Below are positions 45,179-54,346 of a DNA stretch of 64,000 nucleotides, one piece after another; position 1 is the stretch's first letter; each line of letters opens with the position of its first letter. A model generated the notes under the pieces. It made no database searches, was not told where the DNA came from, and saw nothing but the letters and a program-made list of their open reading frames with translations. The stretch is from Myxococcales bacterium (lineage in GTDB: Bacteria > Myxococcota_A > UBA9160 > UBA4427), in NCBI GenBank assembly GCA_012959805.1, contig DUCN01000042.1, positions 165,443 to 229,442 on the forward strand, given 5' to 3'. A program made the translations under genes and the position numbers.

Positions 45179-46429
45179 ATGACCTCGGTCGACCACATCT
45201 TCAAGAACGCAACGCTCTTTACGGCGACGAGTGAAGAGTCGATCGATCAAGGGGCGATCTGGATTCACGACGGTCGGATCCGATATGTAGGAAAGGGCGA
45301 GGGTCTGCCGCCTAGCCCTCCCGAGGCACAGATCCATGATCTCTCGGGAAAGTTCGTCATGCCCGGCATGACCGAGACTCATGCGCATCTGTCATTTGCC
45401 AACGCGAGCCCATTCGCGATCGGGATCGAATCGGTTGAAGATTCGACCATCACCGCCGTCAACAATGCACGTCTCATGCTCGCCTCCGGCTTTACCTCGG
45501 CCATCAGCTTTGGTTCTGCGTACGGGATTGATGTCGCATTGCGCAAAGCGATCAACGCCCACTCGATCGTGGGTCCACGACTGCTCGCAGCTGGCCGAGA
45601 CATCGGCGCAACGGCAAGCAACGTGGACCTCGGCGGTGGTCTCAGTCAGATCGCAGACGGGCCGTGGGCCCTGCGCAAGGTTGTTCGCGAGCAACGCAAG
45701 CTCGGTGTCGACATCGTCAAGATATTCATCGACGGCGAGGCGATCAACTCCGTCAATCCGCCGGGAGAGCTTTCATTCACGGACGAGGAAGTCAGCGCGA
45801 TCGTCGACGAGGCGCATCGTCGAAAGCTCCGTGTCGCCTGTCACGCGCGCTCCGCAGAAGCGGTCAAGCAGGCGGCACGTGCCGGCGTGGGGCTCATCGG
45901 ACATGCCAATTACCTGGACGACGAAGCCGTCGATCTATTGGCTAGCAAGAGTGACACCACATTCGTCGGGCCTGCCATCGCCTGGGAGGTCACTTATCTC
46001 GAGAAGTGCGAGTCACTCGGCGTCTCGAAGGACGTGGTACGCGCGCAAGGCTACGAGGCAGAAATCGAGGCGACGATCGAAACAGTGAAAAGACTACGTG
46101 ATGCCGGTGTCAGACTCGTCGTCGGGGGGGACTATGGAATTAGCATCGCGCCACACGGAACCTACGCAAAAGATCTGCAGTACTTTGTCGAACTTTTCGG
46201 TATGTCCACGGCAGAAGCCCTGATTTGCGCCACCCGCAACGGTGGTCTTGCCTTCGATCGCAACGGCGATTACGGAACCCTTGAACTCGACACGGCGGGC
46301 GACCTGATCATCGTCGATGGCGATCCACTCGAGGACATCCGCGTCCTACAGGATCAAACGAAACTCACCGTGATGCAGGGTGGACGCCTCTACACAGACC
46401 TTCACAACGGACGTCCCTACCTTCGGTAG
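45179..46429 (+). CDS. Amidohydrolase (imidazolonepropionase-like metal-dependent hydrolase)
   Basis: A 416-aa amidohydrolase. Metal site: GMTETHAHLSF (His-x-His), KIFIDGE region (Lys/Asp), ACHARSAEAVKQAARAGVGLIGHANY (two His), VGGDYGISIAPHG (Asp). The C-terminal beta-sandwich closes the N-terminal strands (GDLIIVDGDPLEDIRVLQD). The type includes prolidase-like and carboxypeptidase-like dipeptidases and lactam hydrolases; substrate unknown. Weak ribosome site. Follows the ABM gene by 29 bp. Confidence 0.9.
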   Translation: MTSVDHIFKNATLFTATSEESIDQGAIWIHDGRIRYVGKGEGLPPSPPEAQIHDLSGKFVMPGMTETHAHLSFANASPFAIGIESVEDSTITAVNNARLMLASGFTSAISFGSAYGIDVALRKAINAHSIVGPRLLAAGRDIGATASNVDLGGGLSQIADGPWALRKVVREQRKLGVDIVKIFIDGEAINSVNPPGELSFTDEEVSAIVDEAHRRKLRVACHARSAEAVKQAARAGVGLIGHANYLDDEAVDLLASKSDTTFVGPAIAWEVTYLEKCESLGVSKDVVRAQGYEAEIEATIETVKRLRDAGVRLVVGGDYGISIAPHGTYAKDLQYFVELFGMSTAEALICATRNGGLAFDRNGDYGTLELDTAGDLIIVDGDPLEDIRVLQDQTKLTVMQGGRLYTDLHNGRPYLR

Positions 46430-46503
46430 CCAGGCGCGAAGTCAGGCGCGGCCGTCACGCGAGCTTGCCACCTCGGGCCTCAACCGTCAGGGGCCGACGC
46501 CGC

Positions 46504-47553
46504 CTAGGCCGATGCGTCTAAGCCCGAGAATGACTGGCGCGTCCATCGATGATGCGAAGGTCCTTCGCGCCCACGCTTTTCTTTCGCGTGTTCTGGATAG
46601 ACCGACGCGGTGTAGAGGTCGCCGTGCGCATCCATCGCCAGCTGATGAATGTAGATCGCAATATTTTCGACCCGATCGACGAGCTTGCCGGTCGCCGCTT
46701 CGAGAATGGCGAGGTTGCTCATCTTGTCGCTGGCGTACACGTAGTCACCATACACCGCGAGGCTCAACGGCATGATGTGACTCCATTCCTCGACGAACTC
46801 CCCTTCCGCATCGAGAATCTGAATCCGGCTTTCACATCCTTCTTCGGGCCGAAAACGATGCTCGGCAATCTGGTTCGGCACCGTCATGTAGTCGTGAAAG
46901 TTTCCACCACACAGATCTGCGACGAGCAATCGCCCCGAGGAATCTTGTGCCAAAGCGTGCGGCGTATTGAACTGGCCCGGACCTCGACCCCACTCTCCAA
47001 CGGACTTGATGAACTCACCTTCCGGCGTGAACCACACGAGCCGCGAGTTCCAGTAGCCATCAGCAACAACAATATTGCCGTTTTCCTGAACCACGACCGC
47101 CGTGGGGCCATTGAGCGTATCGGGGCCGTCTCCCCATTGGCCAAAGGTTCCGAGCGTGAGCAGCAAGGTTCCATCCGGATGAAACTTGCGGACCACGTGA
47201 CCATCGCGGTCGGTGGTCCAGAACATGCCGTCCTTTTCGATGTAGAGCGTATGCGCACCGAGCGCGAATCCACGCTCGTCGGAATGTCCCCACTTTCCGA
47301 GATAGTTGCCATCCCGATCAAACATCGAGATGCTGCTCTTGCCCATCTTTTCGCGCATGGCCAACGGGTGCGCCGCCCAATGTTCGACGTCGCGAGTAAA
47401 TAGATAGATCACACCCTCGTCATCGACTGCCACACCAGACCCCATTTCGAATTGCATGTCTTCCGGATAGATAGGCCAGGATTCAGCGAGCCTGTAGCCA
47501 CTTCGCGGATCGGCATTCTGGGTTTGGTTACTGACATCGTGTGAATCGCACAT
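46504..47553 (-). CDS. NHL-type beta-propeller, peptidylamidoglycolate lyase-like
   Basis: A 349-aa protein with repeated NHL-like blades: FEMGSGVAVDDEGVIYLFTRD, FDRDGNYLGKWG, FGQWGDGPDTLNGPTAVVVQENGNIVVADGYWNSRLVWFTPEGEFIKSVGEWGRGPGQFNTPHALAQDSSGRLLVAD, ending with HQLAMDAHGDLYTASVYPEHAKE. This resembles the alpha-amidating lyase domain and related bacterial six-bladed propellers. No signal peptide. ATG 47553 is preferred over TTG 47562. It converges on the amidohydrolase and runs in the same direction as the SDR pair upstream. Confidence 0.82.
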   Translation of the reverse strand: MCDSHDVSNQTQNADPRSGYRLAESWPIYPEDMQFEMGSGVAVDDEGVIYLFTRDVEHWAAHPLAMREKMGKSSISMFDRDGNYLGKWGHSDERGFALGAHTLYIEKDGMFWTTDRDGHVVRKFHPDGTLLLTLGTFGQWGDGPDTLNGPTAVVVQENGNIVVADGYWNSRLVWFTPEGEFIKSVGEWGRGPGQFNTPHALAQDSSGRLLVADLCGGNFHDYMTVPNQIAEHRFRPEEGCESRIQILDAEGEFVEEWSHIMPLSLAVYGDYVYASDKMSNLAILEAATGKLVDRVENIAIYIHQLAMDAHGDLYTASVYPEHAKEKRGREGPSHHRWTRQSFSGLDASA

Positions 47554-47605
47554 AGGAGACAATCCCTTTCAAGCATCATTGCGAACTGCCGTCGATTTGG
47601 CTCCG

Positions 47606-48361
47606 CTACCGACGATGGCCAGCCTCGATGCTGTCATCCAGACGGACGGGTCGTCCGACCCAACATCCGAGGTTGTGACCTGTTCTTCCTTCGGGACCCT
47701 CGGCGATCAGCTCCAGAACCAAGTCGCAGATCTGCTCCGGAAGCATCCAGGTTGCGATCACACTTTCGTCGACCCTGCCCGCGAACTCCCGCAACATGGG
47801 CGTATCGGTTGCACCGAGACATATTCCATTGACTCGAATTCCGCGTGAGCCGAGGGTCGCGGCCCAATCGAGTGTCAGTCCGTTGAGCGCCCACTTCGAG
47901 GCGTTGTACAGATCCATTCCGCCGTGGCCCCAGACACGTTCGCCGGGAATCGGATAGACATGGTCCGTGGAGACGTTGACGATGTGCCCAGAGCGTTGCT
48001 CGATCATGATGGGCGCCACAGCACGGCCGAAAAGGAACGTGCTGAAGAAGTTGGTGCCGACGACTTCGTCGAAATCTCGCAGACCCGACTCCCAATCGTC
48101 GCCGGCTCGAGTTGCGCGCGCGATGCCAGCATTATTGACGAGAATGTCGATTCGGCCGTGCTCGTGCATCGCTGCATCGACGATCCGACGAACGTCGTCT
48201 GGCTTGGAAACGTCTGCGCGCAGGGTTAAACCCTCCAACTCGTCGATCCCGGAGTCGATGTCGCACGCGACGATCGCGAAGCCCGCATTGCCTAGACCCT
48301 CGGCAAAAGCGCGGCCAAGTCCCTTTGCGGCGCCCGTGATGATCGCAACCTGTTCGCTCAT
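47606..48361 (-). CDS. SDR family oxidoreductase
   Basis: A 251-aa SDR: AIITGAAKGLGRAFAEG, CDIDSG after strand 2 (Asp, so NAD(H) preferred), VNNAGIAR, NVSTDHVYPIPG (Ser), DLYNASKWALNGL (Tyr/Lys), NGICLGATDTPML. ATG 48361 follows GGAGG. Its start is 4 bp past the stop of the SDR at 48366-49193, and its ribosome site lies inside that gene's 3' end, so the two SDRs are translationally coupled. The propeller gene follows downstream on the same strand. Confidence 0.9.
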   Translation of the reverse strand: MSEQVAIITGAAKGLGRAFAEGLGNAGFAIVACDIDSGIDELEGLTLRADVSKPDDVRRIVDAAMHEHGRIDILVNNAGIARATRAGDDWESGLRDFDEVVGTNFFSTFLFGRAVAPIMIEQRSGHIVNVSTDHVYPIPGERVWGHGGMDLYNASKWALNGLTLDWAATLGSRGIRVNGICLGATDTPMLREFAGRVDESVIATWMLPEQICDLVLELIAEGPEGRTGHNLGCWVGRPVRLDDSIEAGHRR

Positions 48362-48365
48362 GGAA

Positions 48366-49193
48366 TCAGCCTCCAAAGCCCGTCACGAGCCGCCGCCCAT
48401 CCTCCATTCCCTCGACGCGCTTTCGTAGGACGTCGATCCAATCCGGGTGGGTGAGGATCCAAAACTCTCGAGCACGAATCGCCTCGACGATTCGCTCGGC
48501 GACACTCTCCGGGGAGTGTCCCTGTTCGACGATTTTTGAGGCCGACGCGTTAAAGCGCCGACTTGTCTCGGTCTCGGCGGCCGCGTCGGAACGATTTCGC
48601 TCGCTTTCCGTGATTCGGGTCGCGATCGCGCCTGGACACAGAACGGACGCGCCGATTGCGCTCTTTTCGGCGCGGAGTTCGAGCTGCAGGGTTTCGGTCA
48701 GCGCGACGACACCGAATTTGGCGACATTATAGGGACCGATTTCCGGTGAAGATTGGAGCCCGGCGCTCGACGCAGTGTTCACGATATGTCCATCTCCTGC
48801 TTCACGAATCAACGGCAGAAAGGTCTTCACACCGTAGATCACGCTCCAGAGATCGACTCCGAGTACCCACTCCCAGTCCGCGATGCTGAGTTCCTCGATT
48901 CGACCGGCACGCACGACGCCCGCATTGTTATGCAAGACATTGACCTGTCCGAACGCATCGAGGGTCGCGCTGGCCAAATGGCGTATGGCGTCCAGCTCGC
49001 GGACGTCTGTTTCGACGCCGAGCACCTCATGTCCCTCACCCCGCAGGTTCGAGACAGCCCCGTCGAGGGCCTCCCGCTCGATATCGGCCAGGACGACTCG
49101 CATCCCCAATTGTGCGAATCGTGTTGCCGACGCAAGACCGATCCCGCTCGCAGCACCGGTCACGACCGCGACTCTTTCCTCGAATACGTCCAT
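48366..49193 (-). CDS. SDR family oxidoreductase
   Basis: A 275-aa SDR: AVVTGAASGIGLASATRF, ADIERE after strand 2 (Asp, NAD(H)-type), NNAGVVRAG, NTASSAGLQ (Ser), PYNVAKFGVVAL (Tyr/Lys), with a C-terminal extension (SPESVAERIVEAIRAREFWILTHPDWIDVLRKRVEGM) seen in SDRs acting on larger alcohols. Two adjacent ATGs exist; 49193 is chosen because GGAGG then has 5-nt spacing. First gene of the coupled SDR pair. Confidence 0.9.
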   Translation of the reverse strand: MDVFEERVAVVTGAASGIGLASATRFAQLGMRVVLADIEREALDGAVSNLRGEGHEVLGVETDVRELDAIRHLASATLDAFGQVNVLHNNAGVVRAGRIEELSIADWEWVLGVDLWSVIYGVKTFLPLIREAGDGHIVNTASSAGLQSSPEIGPYNVAKFGVVALTETLQLELRAEKSAIGASVLCPGAIATRITESERNRSDAAAETETSRRFNASASKIVEQGHSPESVAERIVEAIRAREFWILTHPDWIDVLRKRVEGMEDGRRLVTGFGG

Positions 49194-49427
49194 CATCGCC
49201 TCCGCGCTTCCTTGCCGTCCACTCTAGCGAACCAAGAAGGCGACCTCCCGTCTGGGATTCATGATGCATTCGCCGCGCATCTTCCAACCCGAAATAGCAG
49301 ATCGACGAGCCTAAACACGCGGGCAACAGCAGCACAGACCGGCGCAACGGCGCCGACCGTATCGATATCCGACCGCTGAGCGGTGGCGACGGACGGGGCT
49401 GGCTCCACTATCCTCGAGATCGCCATC

Positions 49428-50246
49428 ATGAACACAGGGATCAAGGAGCTCATGGGCATGGACGCCACAGCACCCGAACTCGAAACGACGCAGGCCAGTC
49501 ACCGAGGCTTCATCTATGAGTGGGGACCCCAGGCCTGGATCGACATGTGGATGTCCAACACGATGTTAGTCAAGAAGGCGATGCCGATCATCAGTCATAC
49601 CTTCGTGCCGATTCTCCGCCTGACCGCAGATGCGGACCAGATCGACCGTGACTATGCGGAGGTCCGATCTCGGCGCGAGCGTCTCTCGTTCTTCGAATCC
49701 CCTCGTGAGAAATGGCGCAAGCGGTATGGGAATTTCGTTCGCGAAGTCGAGTGGGCACTCTTGGAACTGCGCAAGCACTTCAATCAGGAGGAGTACGAGG
49801 AGATCGTCGTGGGTACGAGCGTCGCACTCGCCCATGAGAATGCCTCCGGGTTTCTCGACATGATGAACAGCATGGCGGACAAGAACAGGACCAGTCCAGC
49901 GAAGACCCCTCAACCGGGAGCATCCACACGACCTACGTGGTCCCAGCGTATGATGTTCAACGTATTCAATCCGGCAGGCTGGCTGACCGGACCCGCCGAG
50001 GTGACCGCCATCGATCTCGCCAATGGCTCCACCACGATGGAGATTCCGGATTGCGCTTGGCACACCTGTGCGAAACAGAACTCTCTTCCCAACCCTAAAG
50101 CGCTGCCTGAAGAGGGTTGCCTCTATATCTGTAAAGGCCCCTTCGAAGCGATGTTCAAGGGTGAGAATGGGGGACTCAAGATCGAGTTCGAGCCCCATCT
50201 TCCACAGACGTCTTGCTCGGTTCGCATGAGCTGGGATCCCAGCTAG
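49428..50246 (+). CDS. L-2-amino-thiazoline-4-carboxylate hydrolase-like protein
   Basis: A ~272-aa protein. The N-terminal half is helical; the C-terminal block PDCAWHTCAKQNSLPNPKALPEEGCLYICKGPFEAMFKGENGGLKIEFEPHLPQTSCSVRMSW recalls the ATC-hydrolase-like family, with conserved Cys in GCLYICKGP and TSCSVRM and the F-E-P-x-L-P-x-T motif. Function in this organism unknown. The start is uncertain: ATG 49428 has no clear ribosome site, ATG 49458 has AAGGAG at 9 nt, and GTG 49383 is also open. The small gene at 50260 follows 13 bp later. Confidence 0.6.
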   Translation: MNTGIKELMGMDATAPELETTQASHRGFIYEWGPQAWIDMWMSNTMLVKKAMPIISHTFVPILRLTADADQIDRDYAEVRSRRERLSFFESPREKWRKRYGNFVREVEWALLELRKHFNQEEYEEIVVGTSVALAHENASGFLDMMNSMADKNRTSPAKTPQPGASTRPTWSQRMMFNVFNPAGWLTGPAEVTAIDLANGSTTMEIPDCAWHTCAKQNSLPNPKALPEEGCLYICKGPFEAMFKGENGGLKIEFEPHLPQTSCSVRMSWDPS

Positions 50247-50259
50247 GAGCTGTTTTCGG

Positions 50260-50538
50260 ATGTCAAAGCTGTTCGACCTACTCTCTCTACCACGAATAGT
50301 GCTTCGACAAGAAGATGTGATCAGGCACCTGCGCAAGGAACTCGGGAGCCTACAAGCGCGGAACGAAAGCATGCGCCAAGGCATGCGGCGTTGCCTCACG
50401 TGCGACTACAGGCTCGATGCCAAGACCCGAAACCGGGCGACCCGATCCACGATCGAAATAGGGACCGAGGAAAACCTCAGGAGCGCAACGACCCGGCGAG
50501 CCAAGGGTCTGCCAGCTGACAACGATACGGTTGGCTAA
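50260..50538 (+). CDS. Small conserved-looking hypothetical with CxxC
   Basis: A 92-aa frame. MSKLFDLLSLPRIVLRQEDVIRHLRKELGSLQARNESMRQGMRRCLTCDYRLD is strongly protein-like: a short amphipathic start, a long charged helix with coiled-coil character, then CLTC. The last ~40 residues are less convincing and may be a shifted tail. An AGGAG lies 11 nt before the ATG, and the gene follows the ATC-hydrolase-like gene closely. I do not recognise a function. Confidence 0.5.
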   Translation: MSKLFDLLSLPRIVLRQEDVIRHLRKELGSLQARNESMRQGMRRCLTCDYRLDAKTRNRATRSTIEIGTEENLRSATTRRAKGLPADNDTVG

Positions 50539-50627
50539 TCGAAGTTCTCGCCTTGCCGAAGGAGCGGTACCCATTGCGGGGTCCCAGCGTTCGGTCATCG
50601 AGAGGGAACACAAGGGGAGAGGTGGCG

Positions 50628-51527
50628 ATGGCGAAGACGGTACTGGTCGCAGGATCAACGGGGTATCTCGGCAAGTTCGCGGTCCGGGCATTCAACCAGC
50701 GCGGTTATCGCGTTCGTGCGCTCACGCGCAGCGAGGAGCGGCTCGCGGAAGCGGGCCCCTTTACGGCTCCGGCGGTCGCGGAGTTCGTCGACGAAGTCTT
50801 CGTCGGCGAGATCACGAAACCCAACACGCTGGATGGACTGATGGATGGAGTTGATCTTGTCTTCTCGTCCGTCGGAATCTCGCGCCAACGCGACGGCCTC
50901 ACCTTCGAGCAGATCGACCATCAGGCGAACCGATTGCTCGTGGACCTCGCGAAACGAGCGGGCGTGGAGAAATTCGTTTACGTCTCGCTCTGGGGGCAGG
51001 CCGAAATCGGTCATCTCGAAATCGTCCGTGCCCACGAAAAGGCTGTGGCGGCACTCGAAGACTCGGGTCTTCCCCACTGCATCGTTCGCCCCTCCGGATA
51101 CTTTTCTGATATGGGCGTCCTGCTGGACATGGCGCGGAAGGGCCGATCGTTTCTCGTCGGCGCAGGAGAGAACCAATTCAACCCGATTCACGGTGCAGAT
51201 CTCGCGGAGGTCTGTGTCGATGCAATGGAATCAAACGAGCCGGAGCTCGGTGCGGGGGGCCCTGACACGATGACGCAACGACAGGCAGCGGAACTGGCCT
51301 TCGATGTCTTGGGGCAGCCGGCGAAGATTGTCGTGCTTCCAATGTGGCTGATGCGCGGGGGAGTGAGGCTGATCCGTTTGTTGAACACCCAGTTCGGGGA
51401 TCTCTTCGAGTTCATCGTCACCGCTGGCGAGATCGACGGGGTTGCCCCGAGCATTGGGAAGACGACGCTTCGCTCGTATTTCGAGGAACTTGCTGCAGAC
51501 CAGACGGAACACACGCCAAATCCCTGA
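50628..51527 (+). CDS. Atypical SDR, NmrA/NAD(P)H-binding family
   Basis: A 299-aa protein: TVLVAGSTGYLGKFAVRAFNQRGYRVRALTR is the GxxGxxG N-terminus of atypical SDRs, with Arg after strand 2 for NADP. VDLVFSSVGISRQRDG, FVYVSLWGQ, AVAALEDSGLPHCIVRPSGYFSDMG follow. These resemble complex I assembly CIA30/NDUFA9-like and NmrA-type proteins, acting as reductases or redox sensors. ATG 50628 has GGGGAGAGG upstream; the in-frame stretch from 50553 is not conserved. The NnrU gene follows after 63 bp. Confidence 0.87.
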   Translation: MAKTVLVAGSTGYLGKFAVRAFNQRGYRVRALTRSEERLAEAGPFTAPAVAEFVDEVFVGEITKPNTLDGLMDGVDLVFSSVGISRQRDGLTFEQIDHQANRLLVDLAKRAGVEKFVYVSLWGQAEIGHLEIVRAHEKAVAALEDSGLPHCIVRPSGYFSDMGVLLDMARKGRSFLVGAGENQFNPIHGADLAEVCVDAMESNEPELGAGGPDTMTQRQAAELAFDVLGQPAKIVVLPMWLMRGGVRLIRLLNTQFGDLFEFIVTAGEIDGVAPSIGKTTLRSYFEELAADQTEHTPNP

Positions 51528-51590
51528 CTCAATTCCCTCGCCGCACGTTGAACCGGCTAGTCTTTCGAGAGGCACTAAATGGGAGGCAAC

Positions 51591-52157
51591 ATGCTTGTAT
51601 TGATTCTCGGGATGCTGATCTGGACCGGTGTCCACCTGATGCCGAGCGTCGCGCAACCCCTTCGCGCAAGCGTCATCGAACGTCTCGGTGAACAGAAATA
51701 TCAGGGCCTCTTCGCGCTGGGGATTCTGACCTCCCTCGCCTTCATCATCTTTGGCTGGCGATCGACGCCGCCCGATCCCGTCTACTCGGTTCCGGCCTGG
51801 GGCCGGCTTGCGGCAGTCGTGCTCGTGTATCCCGCGTTGGTTCTCTTCGTGGCGTCCGGAATGCCAAGCAACATCAAGCGATTTCTCCGGCATCCTCAAC
51901 TCGCGGGTGTGTTCGTCTGGTCCATTGGGCATCTGTTCGCGAACGGCGAGTCGCGATCTCTCGTCTTGTTCGGTGGCATGGGCGCGTGGGCAATCGTTGC
52001 GATGCTGACGATCAATCGCCGTGACGGCGAATGGGTGAAACCGGAGCCGACCCCCGTATCCGCCGACCTCAAACCATTACTCATCGCCGCGATTGCGTAC
52101 GGCGTATTGCTCTTCGCCCATCCCTTCCTGTCGGGCGTCTCGGCGATGCCGAGTTAG
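51591..52157 (+). CDS. NnrU family membrane protein
   Basis: A 188-aa protein with about five membrane helices. MLVLILGMLIWTGVHLMPSVAQPLRASVIERLGEQKYQGLFALGILTSLAFIIFGWRS is the hallmark N-terminus of NnrU (the H-x-x-P-S motif), and GHLFANGESRSLVLFGGMGAWAIVAMLTINRRDG follows. NnrU proteins are tied to nitric oxide/nitrite metabolism in denitrifiers and resemble isoprenoid-modifying enzymes of carotenoid pathways. ATG 51591 follows GGGAGG; 51579 is in frame but too close to the ribosome site. Confidence 0.87.
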   Translation: MLVLILGMLIWTGVHLMPSVAQPLRASVIERLGEQKYQGLFALGILTSLAFIIFGWRSTPPDPVYSVPAWGRLAAVVLVYPALVLFVASGMPSNIKRFLRHPQLAGVFVWSIGHLFANGESRSLVLFGGMGAWAIVAMLTINRRDGEWVKPEPTPVSADLKPLLIAAIAYGVLLFAHPFLSGVSAMPS

Positions 52158-52413
52158 CACGAGTCGGCGCCGATTCACACGGAGCGTCCATCGGCAGTCG
52201 GCAGTCGGCAGTCGGCATGATCGAGGCTGGCGCCCATCGGGTTCAAGATGTTTCTGAAAACGATGGTTCGCGACACTCACCGCCAAACAACTTCGTAGAG
52301 GAACCCATCGAAGTCAGCAACGAGGATCCAATGCCTTTCGTCTCGGCGAAAACCGCAGACGAGATCCCCGGCTCAATCAAATGATTTTGCTTGCGAACTT
52401 CGGGAACAGGACT
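52158..52413. other. Intergenic region with 7-bp tandem repeat and VOC remnant
   Basis: At 52192-52212 CGGCAGT occurs three times in a row with a fourth partial copy. On the minus strand, stop 52277-52279 is preceded by a frame reading CGFRRDERHWILVADFDGFLYEVVWR, which matches the C-terminus of glyoxalase/VOC proteins; nothing upstream continues it, so it is a small remnant of a lost gene. Confidence 0.5.
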
Positions 52414-52848
52414 CTAGTTCCCGGCTTTGCCTGCGGTTCTGCGTGCCGCCACGACGGAGCGAATCCGTTCCGCGGGAACGAAGAGCTCTTCGAACATATA
52501 AGCGCTCAGATCGTCCCCAAACGGCTGTTCGGCGAGCGCATGCTTCATGCAGAGGAGCCATGCATCTCGCTCCGCCTCGCCCACTGGCAGATGAATATGC
52601 ACTTGTGGAATGCGTATCGGGCCATAGATCTCGGCATAACGCTTTGGTCCGCCCGTCCACCCACAAAGAAAACAGATGAGCTTCTCGATGGAGACGGAAA
52701 GATCAGAGGGATGCAAACGGCGAATCCTCTGCGCAGCCGGAAGTGAATCCATTTCACGATAGAAGGACTCAACAAGAGCCCGAATCCCCGGCTCCCTGCC
52801 CAGAGCCTGGAACGTCGCATCGCCGTCCCCGAAGGCCCGCTCAGCCAT
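52414..52848 (-). CDS. Group II truncated haemoglobin
   Basis: A 144-aa trHbO-type globin: FQALGREPGIRALVESFYREMDSLPAAQRIRRLHPSDLSVSIEKLICFLCGWTGGPKRYAEIYGPIRIPQVHIHLPVGEAERDAWLLCMKHAL. The F..LG start, the FYREMD helix B Tyr, the GWTGGP loop with helix G Trp, and HIHLPVG (proximal His) are all present. Group II globins bind O2 and take part in oxidative or NO stress responses. ATG 52848 is preferred over GTG 52866. It runs with the ABM gene upstream at 52911. Confidence 0.88.
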   Translation of the reverse strand: MAERAFGDGDATFQALGREPGIRALVESFYREMDSLPAAQRIRRLHPSDLSVSIEKLICFLCGWTGGPKRYAEIYGPIRIPQVHIHLPVGEAERDAWLLCMKHALAEQPFGDDLSAYMFEELFVPAERIRSVVAARRTAGKAGN

Positions 52849-52910
52849 GGAGCATTGCTCTGCCACTGACTCGCCGCCTCGACGAAAGATTTCGGTCCCT
52901 CACGCTTCGC

Positions 52911-53216
52911 CTAACTCGGCATTTCGAGCTGCGCGCCGAGTTCATGAACCTTTACGTTCATCGATGCCGGCGGCGAGCTCGCCATGACCTCGCGAAAGGC
53001 GGCCATATGCGGGGTCCCGAAATGAAAACGAAGTGCATCCATCGATTCCCAGATCTCGACGATCCGCATCTGATTCGGGTCGCCAACCTCCTGACAGAAC
53101 GTGTAATCCTGACAACCTTCCTCTGCACGACTGGCCGCCTGCATGGTGACGAGCGCCTCGCGCATTCCAGCGATGGCCTCGACTGAACTCTCGACTTCGA
53201 CGAGTACGATAATCAT
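52911..53216 (-). CDS. Antibiotic biosynthesis monooxygenase (ABM) domain protein
   Basis: A 101-aa ABM protein: MIIVLVEVESSVEAIAGMREALVTMQAASRAEEGCQDYTFCQEVGDPNQMRIVEIWESMDALRFHFGTPHMAAF. Conserved Asn-type quinol pocket residues cannot be judged, but the E-x-G-C-x-x-Y and W-E-S motifs are standard. ATG 53216 follows GGAGAG. It precedes the truncated haemoglobin gene by 62 bp, a plausible oxidative-stress pair. Confidence 0.85.
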   Translation of the reverse strand: MIIVLVEVESSVEAIAGMREALVTMQAASRAEEGCQDYTFCQEVGDPNQMRIVEIWESMDALRFHFGTPHMAAFREVMASSPPASMNVKVHELGAQLEMPS

Positions 53217-53299
53217 GTGACTCTCCAATCTCTTTCCTGGGCTCTATTCTAGCCAATCGTTTCCTGGGGATCGGCGGCGATAGATCTAGCACGCAATGG

Positions 53300-54244
53300 C
53301 TATTGATGTCCTAGAAGAACCTCGAGGTCTGGAAATTCACTCGCCAGCTTGCGCAAACCTGCGAGACTTTCGACGCTGCGCGGGCGATCGAGACTGAAGG
53401 TTCCAGGCTCGACGCCATGATCCCAACCCCAGCGAGTATGCGAGGCGTCTCCCACTAACAATTTCGGGCCTGACGTCGTTCGAACAAGGAACGCGGTGCT
53501 TCCGGGCGTATGGCCGGGAACGTGAATGGCCCAGGCACTTCCGTCTCCGAAGATGTCGACGACACCCGCAAAACGACGATCAGAGTCGACTTCGAAAGGC
53601 CAGACCTGCAGCACGCCGGCGGATTCGATCATCCGGTCGATCGTCCCGCGCGTGAAAAGATTCAGAAAGTTGGAAGCCGAAGTTTCACCGGGTCCCACAT
53701 AGACGGGGGTTCCCTTCGGCACATCCGGCAGTCCCATCACATGGTCGAGGTGGAGATGAGTCAAGAAAACGCCGGCCAACGGCTCCGACTGCGATTGAAG
53801 CCAGTCGGCGGTCGTCACATGAATATCAAGAGCCTCGGTATTCATCGCGTTCTCCACCAAGTATGCGATGCGATCATTTCCGTCCGCGCTTTGAAAACCA
53901 CTTTCTACGCCACTGTCGACGATGAACATCCCGAACTCGGGATGACGCAAGACATGAAAGAAGACTCCGATCGGCTCGTCACCGTCTTCGAGACCTGCCG
54001 CCTGCGCAGCCGGATGCTCGAGATTGATCATGCCGCTCCGTGCGACGGCCCAATTCGCGGCTTTGACCGTCTCGAACTCGATGGGACCGGGAAGTTCGAT
54101 CACCGCAGTTAGATTCCCCGATGCGCTGGATTGGCCGAGAGCCGAGGGCTGCGTCGGGTGGTGGCTGGCCGCACACGCGGCACCCATCAGCCAGAGGCCG
54201 ATCGGAAATAGAGCGGAGGCCCGGAATTTTCGAGTCGTGATCAT
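53300..54244 (-). CDS. Metallo-beta-lactamase-fold lipoprotein, lactonase-like
   Basis: A 314-aa protein beginning with a signal and lipobox (ALFPIGLWLMGAAC; Cys ~24), so probably a periplasmic or outer-membrane lipoprotein. Zinc site: FLTHLHLDHVMGLP (HxHxDH), HVPGHTPGSTAF (His), LVGDASHTRWGWDHG (Asp), and LLGHQ at the C-terminus (His). Resembles AHL lactonase/AttM-type MBL enzymes, so a lactone or ester substrate is possible. ATG 54244 follows GGGAGAG. It is divergent from the LysR gene, the usual arrangement for a LysR target. Confidence 0.85.
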   Translation of the reverse strand: MITTRKFRASALFPIGLWLMGAACAASHHPTQPSALGQSSASGNLTAVIELPGPIEFETVKAANWAVARSGMINLEHPAAQAAGLEDGDEPIGVFFHVLRHPEFGMFIVDSGVESGFQSADGNDRIAYLVENAMNTEALDIHVTTADWLQSQSEPLAGVFLTHLHLDHVMGLPDVPKGTPVYVGPGETSASNFLNLFTRGTIDRMIESAGVLQVWPFEVDSDRRFAGVVDIFGDGSAWAIHVPGHTPGSTAFLVRTTSGPKLLVGDASHTRWGWDHGVEPGTFSLDRPRSVESLAGLRKLASEFPDLEVLLGHQ

Positions 54245-54346
54245 CAAATCTCTCCCTGGTTGTCGAGAATGCCTGTGTCGCTCGGGGCACCCTCTGTTTG
54301 AGATCAAAGAATCGTCCATCTCATTTCGTATTTAAATTGGCAATAA

